Shown in pieces: positions 13,626 to 21,611 of a stretch of DNA of 38,617 nt. The notes under the pieces were generated by a model, which was given only the letters and a program-made list of their open reading frames with translations, was not told the DNA's origin and searched no databases. Origin of the DNA: a virus; IMG/VR virus record IMGVR_UViG_3300037961_001441, positions 1 through 38,617 of that record, one strand, 5' to 3'. How positions within the stretch are numbered: the first letter of the stretch is position 1; each line of letters begins with the position of its first letter. The position numbers and the translations under genes were made by a program.

Positions 13626-15159
13626 GGTAACAAAAGTTTTAGCAGGTATGGAAAGAGACGGCATCAAGATAGATCGTCAAGCTCTTAACCTTGTTAAAGA
13701 TGAATACACAAAAGAATTAGAAGAACTTGGTATATTCTTAAACAAAGAAATAGCTAGAGTTATGGGTGATACACCTATAAATTTATCTAGTCCAGATGAT
13801 AGGTCTAAGTTATTATTTTCTAGGGCAGTCAATAACAAAAAGACTTGGACAAATGTTTTTAACCTAGGCTACGAAGTTAGAGGTAACACAAAGAAACCAA
13901 AACGTAGAGCCTACATGACTGATGCACAATTTAAAAGGGCAGTTGTAAACAACACTACAGTGCAATACAAAACAGAGGCTACTAGATGTAACCCTTGCAA
14001 AGGTTATGGCAAGGTAGCTAAAAGGAGAAAGGATGGTTCGTGGGGTACTGCTAGATATATCTGTAAATCTTGTTCAGGCACTGGTATACAGTATGTGCCT
14101 ACAGGACAGGTAGCAGGGTTTAAGTTAGTACCATTAGATACAAAAGCATGTAGCAGTGCAGGATTTAAAACCGATGCGGATGCTTTGTCTTTGTATTACG
14201 AAAGAGGTAACGAAGAGGCAGTTGCATTTATAAAAGCCTACCTTAGATACAATGCTATCAAGACATACCTAAAAACTTTTGTAGAAGGTATAGAAAAAAA
14301 TTTAGATTACTCAGACAGAATACATCCTCAGTTTATGCAGTGTGTTACAAGCACAGGCAGACTGTCATCTAGGAATCCTAACTTTCAGAACATGCCTAGA
14401 GGTAAAACATTTCCAGTGCGTAGGGCAGTTATTTCTAGGTTTGAAGGTGGTAAGATTCTTGAAGGGGATTACGCACAGCTAGAGTACAGAGTAGCAGGCT
14501 ACCTTAGTCAAGATAAGCATGTATACGAAAATGTCAAGGGTGGTGTTGATGTACACAACTTGACTGCTACGATTATAACTGGTAAAGATAAAGAAGACAT
14601 TACGTCAGAAGAAAGACAAAATGCCAAAGCACATACTTTTGCACCTTTGTATGGTGCTACTGGTATGGGTCTACCTGAACATGTACACAGATATTACTAT
14701 CAATTTACAGAAGTGTACCCTGGAATTGGTGAATGGCATGATAGGTTAGCTCAAGAGGCTTTAAAATATAAAGTTGTGAGTCTACCTTCTGGTAGGGAAT
14801 ACAGATTTCCTTATGTAAAGAGAACAGCTAGAGGCATTACACATGGGACTAGCGTAAAGAATTATCCTGTACAGGGGTTTGCGACAGCAGATTTACTTCC
14901 GTCTGCTCTAGTGCTTACCTTCGAGGAGTTTAAGAAAAAGAAACTTAAATCCCTGCTTTGTAATACAGTACATGATAGTATAGTGGTGGATGTACATCCT
15001 GATGAAGAGGATCAAGTGATTGAGACTGTCAAAGAATGTATGCTCTCCATCCCTCAGCAAGCCAAGAGAAGATGGGGCATTGAGTATGATATGCCTGTAG
15101 GCATTGAGATTAAAATCGGAAGCAACTGGCTAGATACTAAAGAAATTTTTTCTAATTAA
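13588..15159 (+). CDS. Family A DNA polymerase, polymerase half with DnaJ-like zinc insert, 523 aa
   Basis: Replicative polymerase. Motif A is LEGDYAQLEYR (D294), motif B RQNAKAHTFAPLYG (K347, F351, Y355; F351 corresponds to E. coli Pol I F762), motif C VHDSIVVD (H462, D463). In the thumb region, residues about 130-172, is a module with two C-x-x-C-x-G-x-G repeats (C134/C137 and C159/C162), like the DnaJ zinc domain. A partial DnaJ domain in this polymerase is known for the marine phage HMO-2011. The TTG start at 13588 has AAGGA 7 bases upstream; the frame is open from 13555. A single protein made by +1 shift with the upstream exonuclease is the alternative. Confidence 0.9.
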   Translation: MSRLQPTLYLSFEVTKVLAGMERDGIKIDRQALNLVKDEYTKELEELGIFLNKEIARVMGDTPINLSSPDDRSKLLFSRAVNNKKTWTNVFNLGYEVRGNTKKPKRRAYMTDAQFKRAVVNNTTVQYKTEATRCNPCKGYGKVAKRRKDGSWGTARYICKSCSGTGIQYVPTGQVAGFKLVPLDTKACSSAGFKTDADALSLYYERGNEEAVAFIKAYLRYNAIKTYLKTFVEGIEKNLDYSDRIHPQFMQCVTSTGRLSSRNPNFQNMPRGKTFPVRRAVISRFEGGKILEGDYAQLEYRVAGYLSQDKHVYENVKGGVDVHNLTATIITGKDKEDITSEERQNAKAHTFAPLYGATGMGLPEHVHRYYYQFTEVYPGIGEWHDRLAQEALKYKVVSLPSGREYRFPYVKRTARGITHGTSVKNYPVQGFATADLLPSALVLTFEEFKKKKLKSLLCNTVHDSIVVDVHPDEEDQVIETVKECMLSIPQQAKRRWGIEYDMPVGIEIKIGSNWLDTKEIFSN

Positions 15160-15162
15160 TGC

Positions 15163-15191
15163 TTGCAATTAATTTAGTTCTAGTATACAAT
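15163..15191 (+). promoter_or_regulatory. Promoter before the 285-aa gene
   Basis: TTGCAA (15163-15168), 17 bases, TACAAT (15186-15191), in the 64-base gap between the polymerase and the next gene. It could raise expression of the next gene above that of the polymerase, as expected for a stoichiometric DNA-binding protein. Confidence 0.5.
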
Positions 15192-15223
15192 AGTAAGATT
15201 GTGCAACTCATAAGGAGTAATAT

Positions 15224-16081
15224 ATGACACAACTAGCGACTACCGAGAATACAGACCTCGTAATTCCAGATAATCTGGATAAATTGTCTGTAGATGAACT
15301 AGCAAATCTGCTTGGTCAAAGGGATGGGATGGAGTCTCAATCCTCTGGCGATTCGTTTGCTAGATTGTCAATTAACCACTCACCAGAAGATGATGCAGGT
15401 AATACATTACCTAGAGGTCACTTCGCATTATACAACCCAAACACTAAAGAAAAAGTTTTTGGTAAAGATGTGACTTTAAGAGTTTTCGTGAGAAGGTTTA
15501 TGTACAGCCTATGGGACAATGAGCAGGGTGCATACTCTGTTCGTAGCACTCAGCAAGCTAAACTTAATGATGTCTTCCCAGATAACGAAGGCGGATATAA
15601 GTGTGGTAAACTAACTCGTAAAGAAATAGAAGAGTTAGGTGCTGATTCTCCAGAAGCTGCTGCATCTGCTATGGTTAAATGTAATCAAGTACTATACGGA
15701 TTAGTATCTATTGCTGATGGTAAAACTGCAACAGGTGAAGATGCTCCTGTAACAGATGTGCCAGTAGTATTCTATGCTAAGGGAGCAAGCTTTACTCCTA
15801 TATCTCAATTCTTTAAAGATGTAGATAGTAAAAACCTACTTACTTGGAATGTTGTAGCAAAGATGAAATCTGTACGTCATAAGAATGGTGCGACTATCTA
15901 TTATTCTAGTGACATGTCTATTTCTGATACAGTGGATTTCTCGAAAGAAGATAAAGAACTTTTAAAGAGCTTTGCTGATTCGATTAATTCCTATAATCTC
16001 CGTGTATCAGAGGAACACACTGAAGCTAAAGGTGGCTTAGGTGTGGAAAATGCTATCGACCTTGCTGCTGTCGAGGCATAA
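15224..16081 (+). CDS. Possible single-strand DNA-binding protein, 285 aa
   Basis: No family is recognised with certainty. It lies between the polymerase and the Cas4-like nuclease, where related phages keep a replication protein, and has its own promoter and a strong AAGGAG ribosome site, suggesting high output. The acidic first 45 residues are followed by a compact domain (about 60-235) with strands such as GHFALYNPNTKEKVFGKDVTL in its first part, then an acidic C-terminal tail with Glu/Asp-rich stretches, a common feature of ssDNA-binding proteins. The function is inferred from context and the acidic tail only. Confidence 0.5.
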   Translation: MTQLATTENTDLVIPDNLDKLSVDELANLLGQRDGMESQSSGDSFARLSINHSPEDDAGNTLPRGHFALYNPNTKEKVFGKDVTLRVFVRRFMYSLWDNEQGAYSVRSTQQAKLNDVFPDNEGGYKCGKLTRKEIEELGADSPEAAASAMVKCNQVLYGLVSIADGKTATGEDAPVTDVPVVFYAKGASFTPISQFFKDVDSKNLLTWNVVAKMKSVRHKNGATIYYSSDMSISDTVDFSKEDKELLKSFADSINSYNLRVSEEHTEAKGGLGVENAIDLAAVEA

Positions 16082-16951
16082 ATGAACTCGATTCAAATAC
16101 TCATACAAGATTATTTGAAGAGAGGGATCAAGGGGGAGGCAGAAATGCCTTCCTCTCTGGTTCAAGAGTTTAAAGATTCTTGTGGTCAAGCACTAGAGAA
16201 ACAATTTTCTAGAGATTCAAACAAATATAAATTACGTTTGTCTGGTCTAGGTAAACCTCTATGTCAACAACAATCAGAAATGCTAGGTATTGAACAAGAG
16301 TTTAGTTACAATGCAATTATGCGTTTCTTACTAGGAGACTTAGTAGAAGCTGCTTTGGTAGCAGTTATGAAAGCATCTGGAATAGATGTGCAAGATGAAC
16401 AAAAGAAAACAAAAATTAATTTAGATGATACAGATATTGATGGTACTTTAGATATTATAATAGATGATAAGGTATATGATATTAAATCTGCCAGTCCCTA
16501 TGCTTTTCAGAATAAGTTTGGAAAGTTCGGTGGCTACTCTAAGGTAAAAGAAGATGATCCTTTTGGGTACGTAGTCCAAGGTTATGCCTACGCTGAAGGT
16601 GTAGATAAGCCATTTGGAGGGTGGATCGTTGTAGATAAATCGTCAGGTGAGGTCACGGTTTGTGAAGCTCCAGACATTCAAGAGCAAGAAAAAAAAGAAG
16701 CCTTAGAGTCAGCCACTGTTAATGTACGTAAACTAAAGAAAACTAAAAGAATAGAAAAACAGTTTAAGCCTACAGATGAAATAGATAAAGGTGAACCTAA
16801 TGGTAACAAACTTTTACCTAGAGAGTGTGGTTTCTGTGGGTTTAGGCATAACTGTTGGTCTAAAGCAAAATACATACCTAAGCAAACATCTAGGGCAAAG
16901 AACCCTCCGTATGCATGGTACACTAAAGTAGTCACAGATGCCCATTCTTAA
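16082..16951 (+). CDS. Cas4/RecB-type PD-(D/E)XK exonuclease with Fe-S cysteines, 289 aa
   Basis: The nuclease core has GDLVEAAL (helix motif), IDGTLD (D120), YDIKSAS (D133, K135) and QGYAYAEG (Q-x3-Y). Four cysteines frame it: C61 (KPLCQQQ) and C249, C252, C258 (ECGFCGFRHNCW), the usual iron-sulphur staple of Cas4 and AddB. It probably acts as a DNA exonuclease in recombination or end processing. The ATG directly follows the previous stop (TAAATG). The C terminus overlaps the next gene by 14 bases. Confidence 0.85.
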   Translation: MNSIQILIQDYLKRGIKGEAEMPSSLVQEFKDSCGQALEKQFSRDSNKYKLRLSGLGKPLCQQQSEMLGIEQEFSYNAIMRFLLGDLVEAALVAVMKASGIDVQDEQKKTKINLDDTDIDGTLDIIIDDKVYDIKSASPYAFQNKFGKFGGYSKVKEDDPFGYVVQGYAYAEGVDKPFGGWIVVDKSSGEVTVCEAPDIQEQEKKEALESATVNVRKLKKTKRIEKQFKPTDEIDKGEPNGNKLLPRECGFCGFRHNCWSKAKYIPKQTSRAKNPPYAWYTKVVTDAHS

Positions 16952-17324
16952 AACTTATAATCTTTCTGTAGCAGACTTTACAGAAAATAAAAATGTACAT
17001 TATTTGTATCCTGATAATTGGAGTCACCAGAAAGGGTCAGACATAGTAAAGATACTTAGAGATAGTGATTTCGGTATACCTTTGTATGTAGGCTTATCTC
17101 CTGTAAAACCTTTTGATGAAACAAGAGGTATGAATGAACTAGATCAAAGTTTAGAAAAAGTACGTAACATTCTTTTACAAAAAGGTATAGTTATAGTTTT
17201 GATAAATGAGTTTTATGAAGCTATAGATTATGATAATGGTGAGCCTTACGAAAAAGAAATAATAGATAATGTGTTAGAATTACTAGATATAGGATGCCCT
17301 AAAGATGTTGAAATTACCATATAG
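16938..17324 (+). CDS. Hypothetical protein, 128 aa
   Basis: A mixed alpha/beta acidic protein (start MPILKTYNLSVADFTENK), with the pattern GIVIVLINEFYEAIDYDNGEPY in the second half. No recognised motif or metal site. It overlaps the Cas4-like gene by 14 bases and the endonuclease I gene by 20 bases, so it is part of the same message, and may be a recombination accessory judging only from its position. Confidence 0.7.
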   Translation: MPILKTYNLSVADFTENKNVHYLYPDNWSHQKGSDIVKILRDSDFGIPLYVGLSPVKPFDETRGMNELDQSLEKVRNILLQKGIVIVLINEFYEAIDYDNGEPYEKEIIDNVLELLDIGCPKDVEITI

Positions 17325-17673
17325 ATCAAAGTTTGAGATAAGAATTGCTGCAGACTTAGGTAAGAAAAAGATAGAGTTTGATTACGAACCTAAGACTTTT
17401 ACATATGTACCTAAGATAAGATCATACACCCCAGATTTTTACATAAAAGAAAAAGACTTTTACATAGAGGCTAAGGGTAGGCTTACAACAAATGATAGAG
17501 TAAAACATCTTATGATAAAAGAACAATGGCAAGATTTAGATGTAAGGTTTATATTTGTACAGGCAGATAACAAAATATTAAAAGGTTCAAAAACTACGTA
17601 TGCAGATTGGTGTGATAGGCATGGTTTTCTTTGGGCACAAGGAACTATACCTAAGGAGTGGATGGATGACTGA
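17305..17673 (+). CDS. Endonuclease I, T7 gp3-like Holliday-junction resolvase, 122 aa
   Basis: Resolves branched DNA formed in replication and recombination. It shows the family's catalytic set: E11 in YRSKFE, D44 in YTPDF, E55 and K57 in IEAKG, matching E20/D55/E65/K67 of T7 endonuclease I, and the family signature SKTTYADWC near residues 95-105 and a C-terminal IPKEWMDD. Length is close to the T7 protein (149) minus its N-terminal arm. A clean ATG follows the previous gene by overlap. Confidence 0.93.
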   Translation: MLKLPYRSKFEIRIAADLGKKKIEFDYEPKTFTYVPKIRSYTPDFYIKEKDFYIEAKGRLTTNDRVKHLMIKEQWQDLDVRFIFVQADNKILKGSKTTYADWCDRHGFLWAQGTIPKEWMDD

Positions 17674-18010
17674 TGATATAAGTATTACGTTTGAAGATGA
17701 TGATAGAGTTAAAAAATTTGTAGATGCACTTGACTTAAAAGAAGGTTATCTATATATTGTACTAAAACCAGAAGATAATGGTTTTGAAATACTAGGTGCA
17801 GATAAACTTCCAGGCGATGTTGCAGAAGGTGCTGCAACTAAGATGTACATATTGTTTTCAGGTCTTATGAGTCTGGCTACCGAACAACAAGATTTAGTTA
17901 TGGAAGCAGGTAATTATGCTATACACAGAGAGTTAGATAAAAAAAGAAAGAAAGAAGTAGAAAGTAAAGGAGAGAATGTAATTGCTTTTCCGAGGAAAAA
18001 GGATGTTTAA
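17666..18010 (+). CDS. Hypothetical protein, 114 aa
   Basis: The frame is open from 17600, but the ATG at 17666 is preferred because AAGGAG lies 7 bases upstream and longer starts lie inside the endonuclease gene. The product (start MTDDISITFEDDDRVKKF) is acidic with a Lys/Arg/Glu-rich segment near the end (DKKRKKEVESKG) and a short FPRKKDV tail. No family recognised. It overlaps the stop of the previous gene by 8 bases. Confidence 0.65.
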   Translation: MTDDISITFEDDDRVKKFVDALDLKEGYLYIVLKPEDNGFEILGADKLPGDVAEGAATKMYILFSGLMSLATEQQDLVMEAGNYAIHRELDKKRKKEVESKGENVIAFPRKKDV

Positions 18011-18281
18011 ATATAACGAAAAGAATTTAATTAAACAAATTCTAGTTTACATAATAAACACCTACACACAGCATTATTCTAAAAATAATCTACAGGCTAC
18101 TGAGGTAATTATAGACTCAGGGTATGGTAAAGGTTTTTGTATCGGTAATGTGCTTAAGTATGCACAACGATATGGAAAGAAAGGAAGTCATGAAGATCAA
18201 AGAAAAGACTTGCTTAAATTAATACACTATGCAATCATAGCGTTGTTTATTCACGATGAAGAAGGAGTTAGTGATGAGTGA
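18003..18281 (+). CDS. DUF3310-like protein, 92 aa
   Basis: The segment FCIGNVLKYAQRYGKK...DLLKLIHYAIIAL is the hallmark of DUF3310, a small helical family seen in T7-like and other phages, often described as a possible nucleotide-kinase-like accessory, though its function is not established. The ATG at 18003 is chosen because AGGAAAAAGG precedes it; the earlier ATG (17982) lies inside the previous gene. It overlaps both neighbours by 8 bases. Confidence 0.75.
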   Translation: MFKYNEKNLIKQILVYIINTYTQHYSKNNLQATEVIIDSGYGKGFCIGNVLKYAQRYGKKGSHEDQRKDLLKLIHYAIIALFIHDEEGVSDE

Positions 18282-18555
18282 AGAAGAAGTAAAAAAAGAA
18301 AGAGCACGTAAGGAGGATGGCACATTCCAGGCTGATGACCCTAGTACACCAGACCAGAACGAAGCTTTTAAACCTGTAAGGTTCTATCTTATGCAAGACC
18401 AACTAGCTAATACTATCTTACAGAAGCTAGCAACTCTACCTTATGGTGAAGTAAGTGAAATGCTTAATAGTCTTAGAGCTATGCAACATGTCTTAGTTGA
18501 CCCAACAACAAGAAAAGTATTGGATCAGTCCGTTGCAGAAAAAACAGAAGAATAG
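18274..18555 (+). CDS. Hypothetical protein, 93 aa
   Basis: Begins MSEEEVKKERARKEDG, with a charged N terminus and a helical C-terminal half (SEMLNSLRAMQHVLVDPTT). AGGAG lies 6 bases before the ATG at 18274; an earlier ATG at 18256 overlaps the previous gene more deeply. No family recognised; its layout is that of a small phage regulator or structural accessory. Confidence 0.7.
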   Translation: MSEEEVKKERARKEDGTFQADDPSTPDQNEAFKPVRFYLMQDQLANTILQKLATLPYGEVSEMLNSLRAMQHVLVDPTTRKVLDQSVAEKTEE

Positions 18556-18763
18556 AGCTATACTTGCACAACTAACTGTAGAGTTAAGTCAAGACGGTAA
18601 AGTGTATCTAGAAAATCAATCTCTTGATCCTAGGCTTTTTAGACAAGCAATGGATGAATGGAATGATACTTACGAAGGTACACTTACCCTAACTAATCTT
18701 TTATACGGTTTAAAGCGTGAAATAGAGCTTTTACAAGACAAAATCCCTACATTTTTGAAGTAA
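18497..18763 (+). CDS. Hypothetical protein, 88 aa, start uncertain
   Basis: The frame has no ATG before residue 52. TTG codons at 18497 and 18533 are the best start candidates, neither with a clear ribosome site, and it overlaps the previous gene by 59 bases. The C-terminal part (NDTYEGTLTLTNLLYGLKREIELLQDK) is plausible helical protein, and codon use is like the neighbours. It is the last gene of the forward block before the terminators. Confidence 0.5.
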   Translation: MTQQQEKYWISPLQKKQKNRAILAQLTVELSQDGKVYLENQSLDPRLFRQAMDEWNDTYEGTLTLTNLLYGLKREIELLQDKIPTFLK

Positions 18764-18790
18764 TCCTCTGTAAAGCCCATAGAAGCTCAT

Positions 18791-18811
18791 ACAGCAAAAG
18801 TTGCTGTTTTT
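18791..18811 (+). terminator. Rho-independent terminator of the forward block
   Basis: ACAGCAA (18791-18797) pairs with TTGCTGT (18801-18807), loop AAG, followed by four T's. It lies 28 bases after the last forward stop codon. Confidence 0.8.
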
Positions 18812-18844
18812 GGATGTCTACTATTCAGGAGGTGTTAAAAGGGT

Positions 18845-18874
18845 CTTAGAAACGATTCTGAGGAACTTTTTTTT
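18845..18874 (+). terminator. Second, possibly bidirectional terminator
   Basis: CTTAGAA (18845-18851) with TTCTGAG (18856-18862), loop ACGA, then GAAC and eight T's (18867-18874). On the reverse strand the same stem is followed by ACCCTTTT, so it may also slow the late transcripts, with weak support. Confidence 0.55.
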
Positions 18875-18931
18875 ACAGAACCTGTGATAAACAGATGATT
18901 ATTACTAAATACGATGCTACGTGCACAATGT

Positions 18932-18960
18932 TTTCCATGAAATACTCCTAGGCATGGAAA
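18932..18960. other. 8-bp inverted repeat at the convergent junction
   Basis: TTTCCATG (18932-18939) and CATGGAAA (18953-18960) with a 13-base spacer. No T-tract follows on either strand. The whole 18764-19043 stretch between the two converging blocks has no gene that I can support. Confidence 0.5.
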
Positions 18961-19043
18961 GGTTAATGATACTTTCATTATACACACAGAATACAGATTT
19001 GTCCAATCAATAGTTGTAATGAAAACTATTTATAATGTAAATA

Positions 19044-19289
19044 CTAGTTAGCTAAAGGGTTGTCATTGTTACCAATATTGTCAACTCTACCTTCAACTCT
19101 ATCTAATCTTTTCTCAAGGTTTTCTACTTTAGTTTCTAAAGGTGCAATGTTAACAGTCTTAAACTTTCTTTTCTCTATATTGTCAAGACGTAAATTAAAT
19201 TGTCCCCACGTGTAGAAGCCCCCTCCTATTGCAGTTATCACCCCTATTATGGTAATGTACTGCTGTAGCTTTGGTAATATGTTTTTCAT
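19044..19289 (-). CDS. Small membrane-anchored coiled-coil protein, 81 aa
   Basis: One hydrophobic segment at residues 11-30 (ITIIGVITAIGGGFYTWG) is followed by a heptad-patterned segment (ETKVENLEKRLDRVEGRV) that predicts a coiled coil. Last gene of the late reverse block, next to other small membrane proteins, so a lysis or host-envelope role is likely. No family is recognised with certainty. Confidence 0.65.
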   Translation of the reverse strand: MKNILPKLQQYITIIGVITAIGGGFYTWGQFNLRLDNIEKRKFKTVNIAPLETKVENLEKRLDRVEGRVDNIGNNDNPLAN

Positions 19290-19304
19290 ATTGTTCTCCT
19301 TAAT

Positions 19305-19400
19305 TTACCAGTGTCTAATGACACCTGCTATTATAAAAAAACAAGTAAGCCATCCTAGGACTCTATCTGTTTTTATTATAAATTTTTTTATTAAATGCAT
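19305..19400 (-). CDS. One-helix membrane peptide, 31 aa
   Basis: Begins MHLIKKFIIKTDRV with a basic start and one helix (about residues 14-29, VLGWLTCFFIIAGVI). Its ATG shares a base with the stop of the 79-aa gene (TAATG), so the pair is translationally coupled and this peptide could be a partner or modulator of that protein, as antiholins are. Confidence 0.6.
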   Translation of the reverse strand: MHLIKKFIIKTDRVLGWLTCFFIIAGVIRHW

Positions 19401-19639
19401 TATTTTTTGCCTACGTAAAGACCGAACCAAGCTGCTCCTGCACCCACTATCACAGATACAAAAGCTGATTGTGCATTGGTAGGGTCTGGTAAAGTCATAA
19501 ACCACATGGATGTTTTGTAAAACATTAATCCATATAAACTAATTAGAAGCCTAGGAAATATTCTCCACTTGTCAAAGCCTTCTGGATTGTTATACCAGGA
19601 CTTTCTTTCAACTTCTACTATCTTTACTTCTTCTGCCAT
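19400..19639 (-). CDS. Small two-TM protein, holin candidate, 79 aa
   Basis: After a hydrophilic first 25 residues there are two hydrophobic segments, about 28-45 (FPRLLISLYGLMFYKTS) and about 58-76 (AFVSVIVGAGAAWFGLYVG), ending in GKK. The AAWFGLYVGKK end and two-helix layout resemble small phage holins, and it lies at the end of the late genes. If it is a holin, the window has two holin candidates (also 10612-11073) but no visible endolysin. Assignment is tentative. Confidence 0.55.
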   Translation of the reverse strand: MAEEVKIVEVERKSWYNNPEGFDKWRIFPRLLISLYGLMFYKTSMWFMTLPDPTNAQSAFVSVIVGAGAAWFGLYVGKK

Positions 19640-19640
19640 A

Positions 19641-21611
19641 CTATCTCCTATCTATAAAAAATTCTGTAGACTGTCCACCTGTCATGTTTTGTAAGGTGTT
19701 CATACTATCAGATACCATAAAACTATACCCTGCATTATCTTCTAGCGTTACACTTGCGTATATCACAGTTGGTGTATACCAGTTTGTTTGATCTGTTATG
19801 TTAGCAGAAGTATAGTCAGAGAAGTTGGGTACGTAGTTCATGTAGGCAATTAAATTAGATTGTCCTTGAGAATCATATTGTCCAGACTCCTCTTGTTGTG
19901 CTTGTGATTGTTCTTGTTGTGCTCTTATGTTGTTGGCTACTATCTCCTCTGCTATCTGTTCTGCTTCAGATGATGTAACCATAGTGCTTGTAACACTTTG
20001 TATTTGGTTTTCCATACTGGTAACTTGTACCTCAGCCATTGCCATAGATGGTGTATTGTCCATAGTAGGCACTGGCAGTATCTCTATAGATTGTAAAACA
20101 TTGTTTGTTTGTACTTGTGCAGACGCTATCTGGTCTGAGATACTAGGTGAACTAGATATAGATGTGCCACCTGAGCCTCCTGATACTGCAGAAGCTGTAG
20201 TGCTGTTTGTACTAGAGGAGTTACTGTCTCCGTAACTGTTAGCTATAGAATTACTAACTATAGAATTTGTATTAGATACTACATCCCTACGTCTAGTTCT
20301 TCGTTCAGGTCTATCTCCTGATTCTTCAGCAAGTTCCTCACTAATCTCCTCTTCTTTAAATTCTTCTTCATATTCTTCTTCAAACTCTTCTTCCGTTTCT
20401 CCAAGTTCTTCTCTCTCCTCAATCTCTTCTTCAAAGCCTTCAAACTGTTCTTCGTATTCTTCTCTATCCATTTCATCTTCAAAGTCAAAGTGCTCATCCA
20501 TATGTTGAGCAAACTCTACAAACTCTTCTTCTGTAACTCTTACCTCAGGTAATTCATCTAAAGGTATTAGTATATCTACAAAAGTTAATGATCCTTCTGT
20601 ACTATTATCCAGAGTAGAATCCCCAAAATCAAATATATCGAAACTATCAAAAGTGTCTTCATATTCTTCTACATCCCTGCTATCATATTCCATATAACCA
20701 ATGCTAGTAATATCATCGTAGAAATCACCAGTATCACTCCTGCCATCATCACTCGTAGAAAAAATGAGTGCTCCTGTATAAAGCTCTTCATCATTGAAAC
20801 CATAAAAATCATCCTCATCATCGTAACCTAACAGCATAGCATCAGAAACTCCTGAGCCCTGTAGGTAGTAGTCATCTTCTTCTATATCAAAACTTAAGTC
20901 GTAAACATCACAGAGTTCACTGAAGTCAGAGTCGATTAAACACTCAGAAGATAGGTTAGTAAAAGATTCATCTATAACTGTGTCTGTAGTTAAAGACCAA
21001 TCCTCTGTTCTATTAAAAGTTGTTGAGTTAGTGTCCTCATATCTTAAATAAGTCACAGCCTCATTGTTACCTTGCAAGCCTATAGTTATGTCGTGGTTTG
21101 ATACTTTTATCTTATCATATCTAAACTCTATAACATTTGTCGTTTCGTACAAGATAGCTTCAAAAGAATTTTTGTTAGAGTTGTTATACTCTCTTGCATT
21201 ATACCATCCGATTACAAAGTATTGATCTGTATCAGATGTATTACCAAAGGTCTTTATGTAGGGATTTTGTGTGCCGTTGTTAATTAAATCGGTCCAAAGA
21301 GGGTATACTGTGTAATTGAAGGAGGTAGCAGGTATAACCTCTGATAAGTAGTTTCTTTGTCTAGGAACAGAGAAATTGTTCTGGAAGGTAAAGAAACCAT
21401 TCATAGATATGTTTACATCATCAAACGTAGAACCATAAAACTCAAAGTCAAAGCCTAGAGGTTTCATCCCAGACATTTGATCGTCACCAAGGTTTAGGGC
21501 AGTACCAGTATTTTGTATGTTAAGAAGGGGGTCACTGCCTACAGTAAATGTAGGTGTGTTTGCATATACGGTACTACCCAGTAGGAAGATTAATGTTAAG
21601 AGTCTGTACAT
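19641..21611 (-). CDS. Large secreted acidic protein, 656 aa
   Basis: A signal peptide (residues 1-17, LLTLIFLLGSTVYA then NT) leads to a beta-rich domain at about 20-200 with FDFEFYGSTFDDVNISMNG, resembling the nidogen-like or PEP-CTERM beta sandwiches of bacterial surface proteins. Residues about 220-430 are extremely acidic, with long runs of Glu and Asp; then Ser-rich and Gln-rich linkers and a short C-terminal domain (VIYASVTLEDNAGYS). The layout suggests an exported protein that works in the periplasm or on the surface rather than a virion core protein. It overlaps the 311-aa gene by 16 bases, so the two secreted proteins are coupled. Confidence 0.7.
   Translation of the reverse strand: MYRLLTLIFLLGSTVYANTPTFTVGSDPLLNIQNTGTALNLGDDQMSGMKPLGFDFEFYGSTFDDVNISMNGFFTFQNNFSVPRQRNYLSEVIPATSFNYTVYPLWTDLINNGTQNPYIKTFGNTSDTDQYFVIGWYNAREYNNSNKNSFEAILYETTNVIEFRYDKIKVSNHDITIGLQGNNEAVTYLRYEDTNSTTFNRTEDWSLTTDTVIDESFTNLSSECLIDSDFSELCDVYDLSFDIEEDDYYLQGSGVSDAMLLGYDDEDDFYGFNDEELYTGALIFSTSDDGRSDTGDFYDDITSIGYMEYDSRDVEEYEDTFDSFDIFDFGDSTLDNSTEGSLTFVDILIPLDELPEVRVTEEEFVEFAQHMDEHFDFEDEMDREEYEEQFEGFEEEIEEREELGETEEEFEEEYEEEFKEEEISEELAEESGDRPERRTRRRDVVSNTNSIVSNSIANSYGDSNSSSTNSTTASAVSGGSGGTSISSSPSISDQIASAQVQTNNVLQSIEILPVPTMDNTPSMAMAEVQVTSMENQIQSVTSTMVTSSEAEQIAEEIVANNIRAQQEQSQAQQEESGQYDSQGQSNLIAYMNYVPNFSDYTSANITDQTNWYTPTVIYASVTLEDNAGYSFMVSDSMNTLQNMTGGQSTEFFIDRR

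Noticed and set aside
20279-20512. Lys-rich frame in the 656-aa gene
   Set aside because: Shadow of the Glu-rich region read in another frame on the same strand; composition is explained by the acidic repeat.
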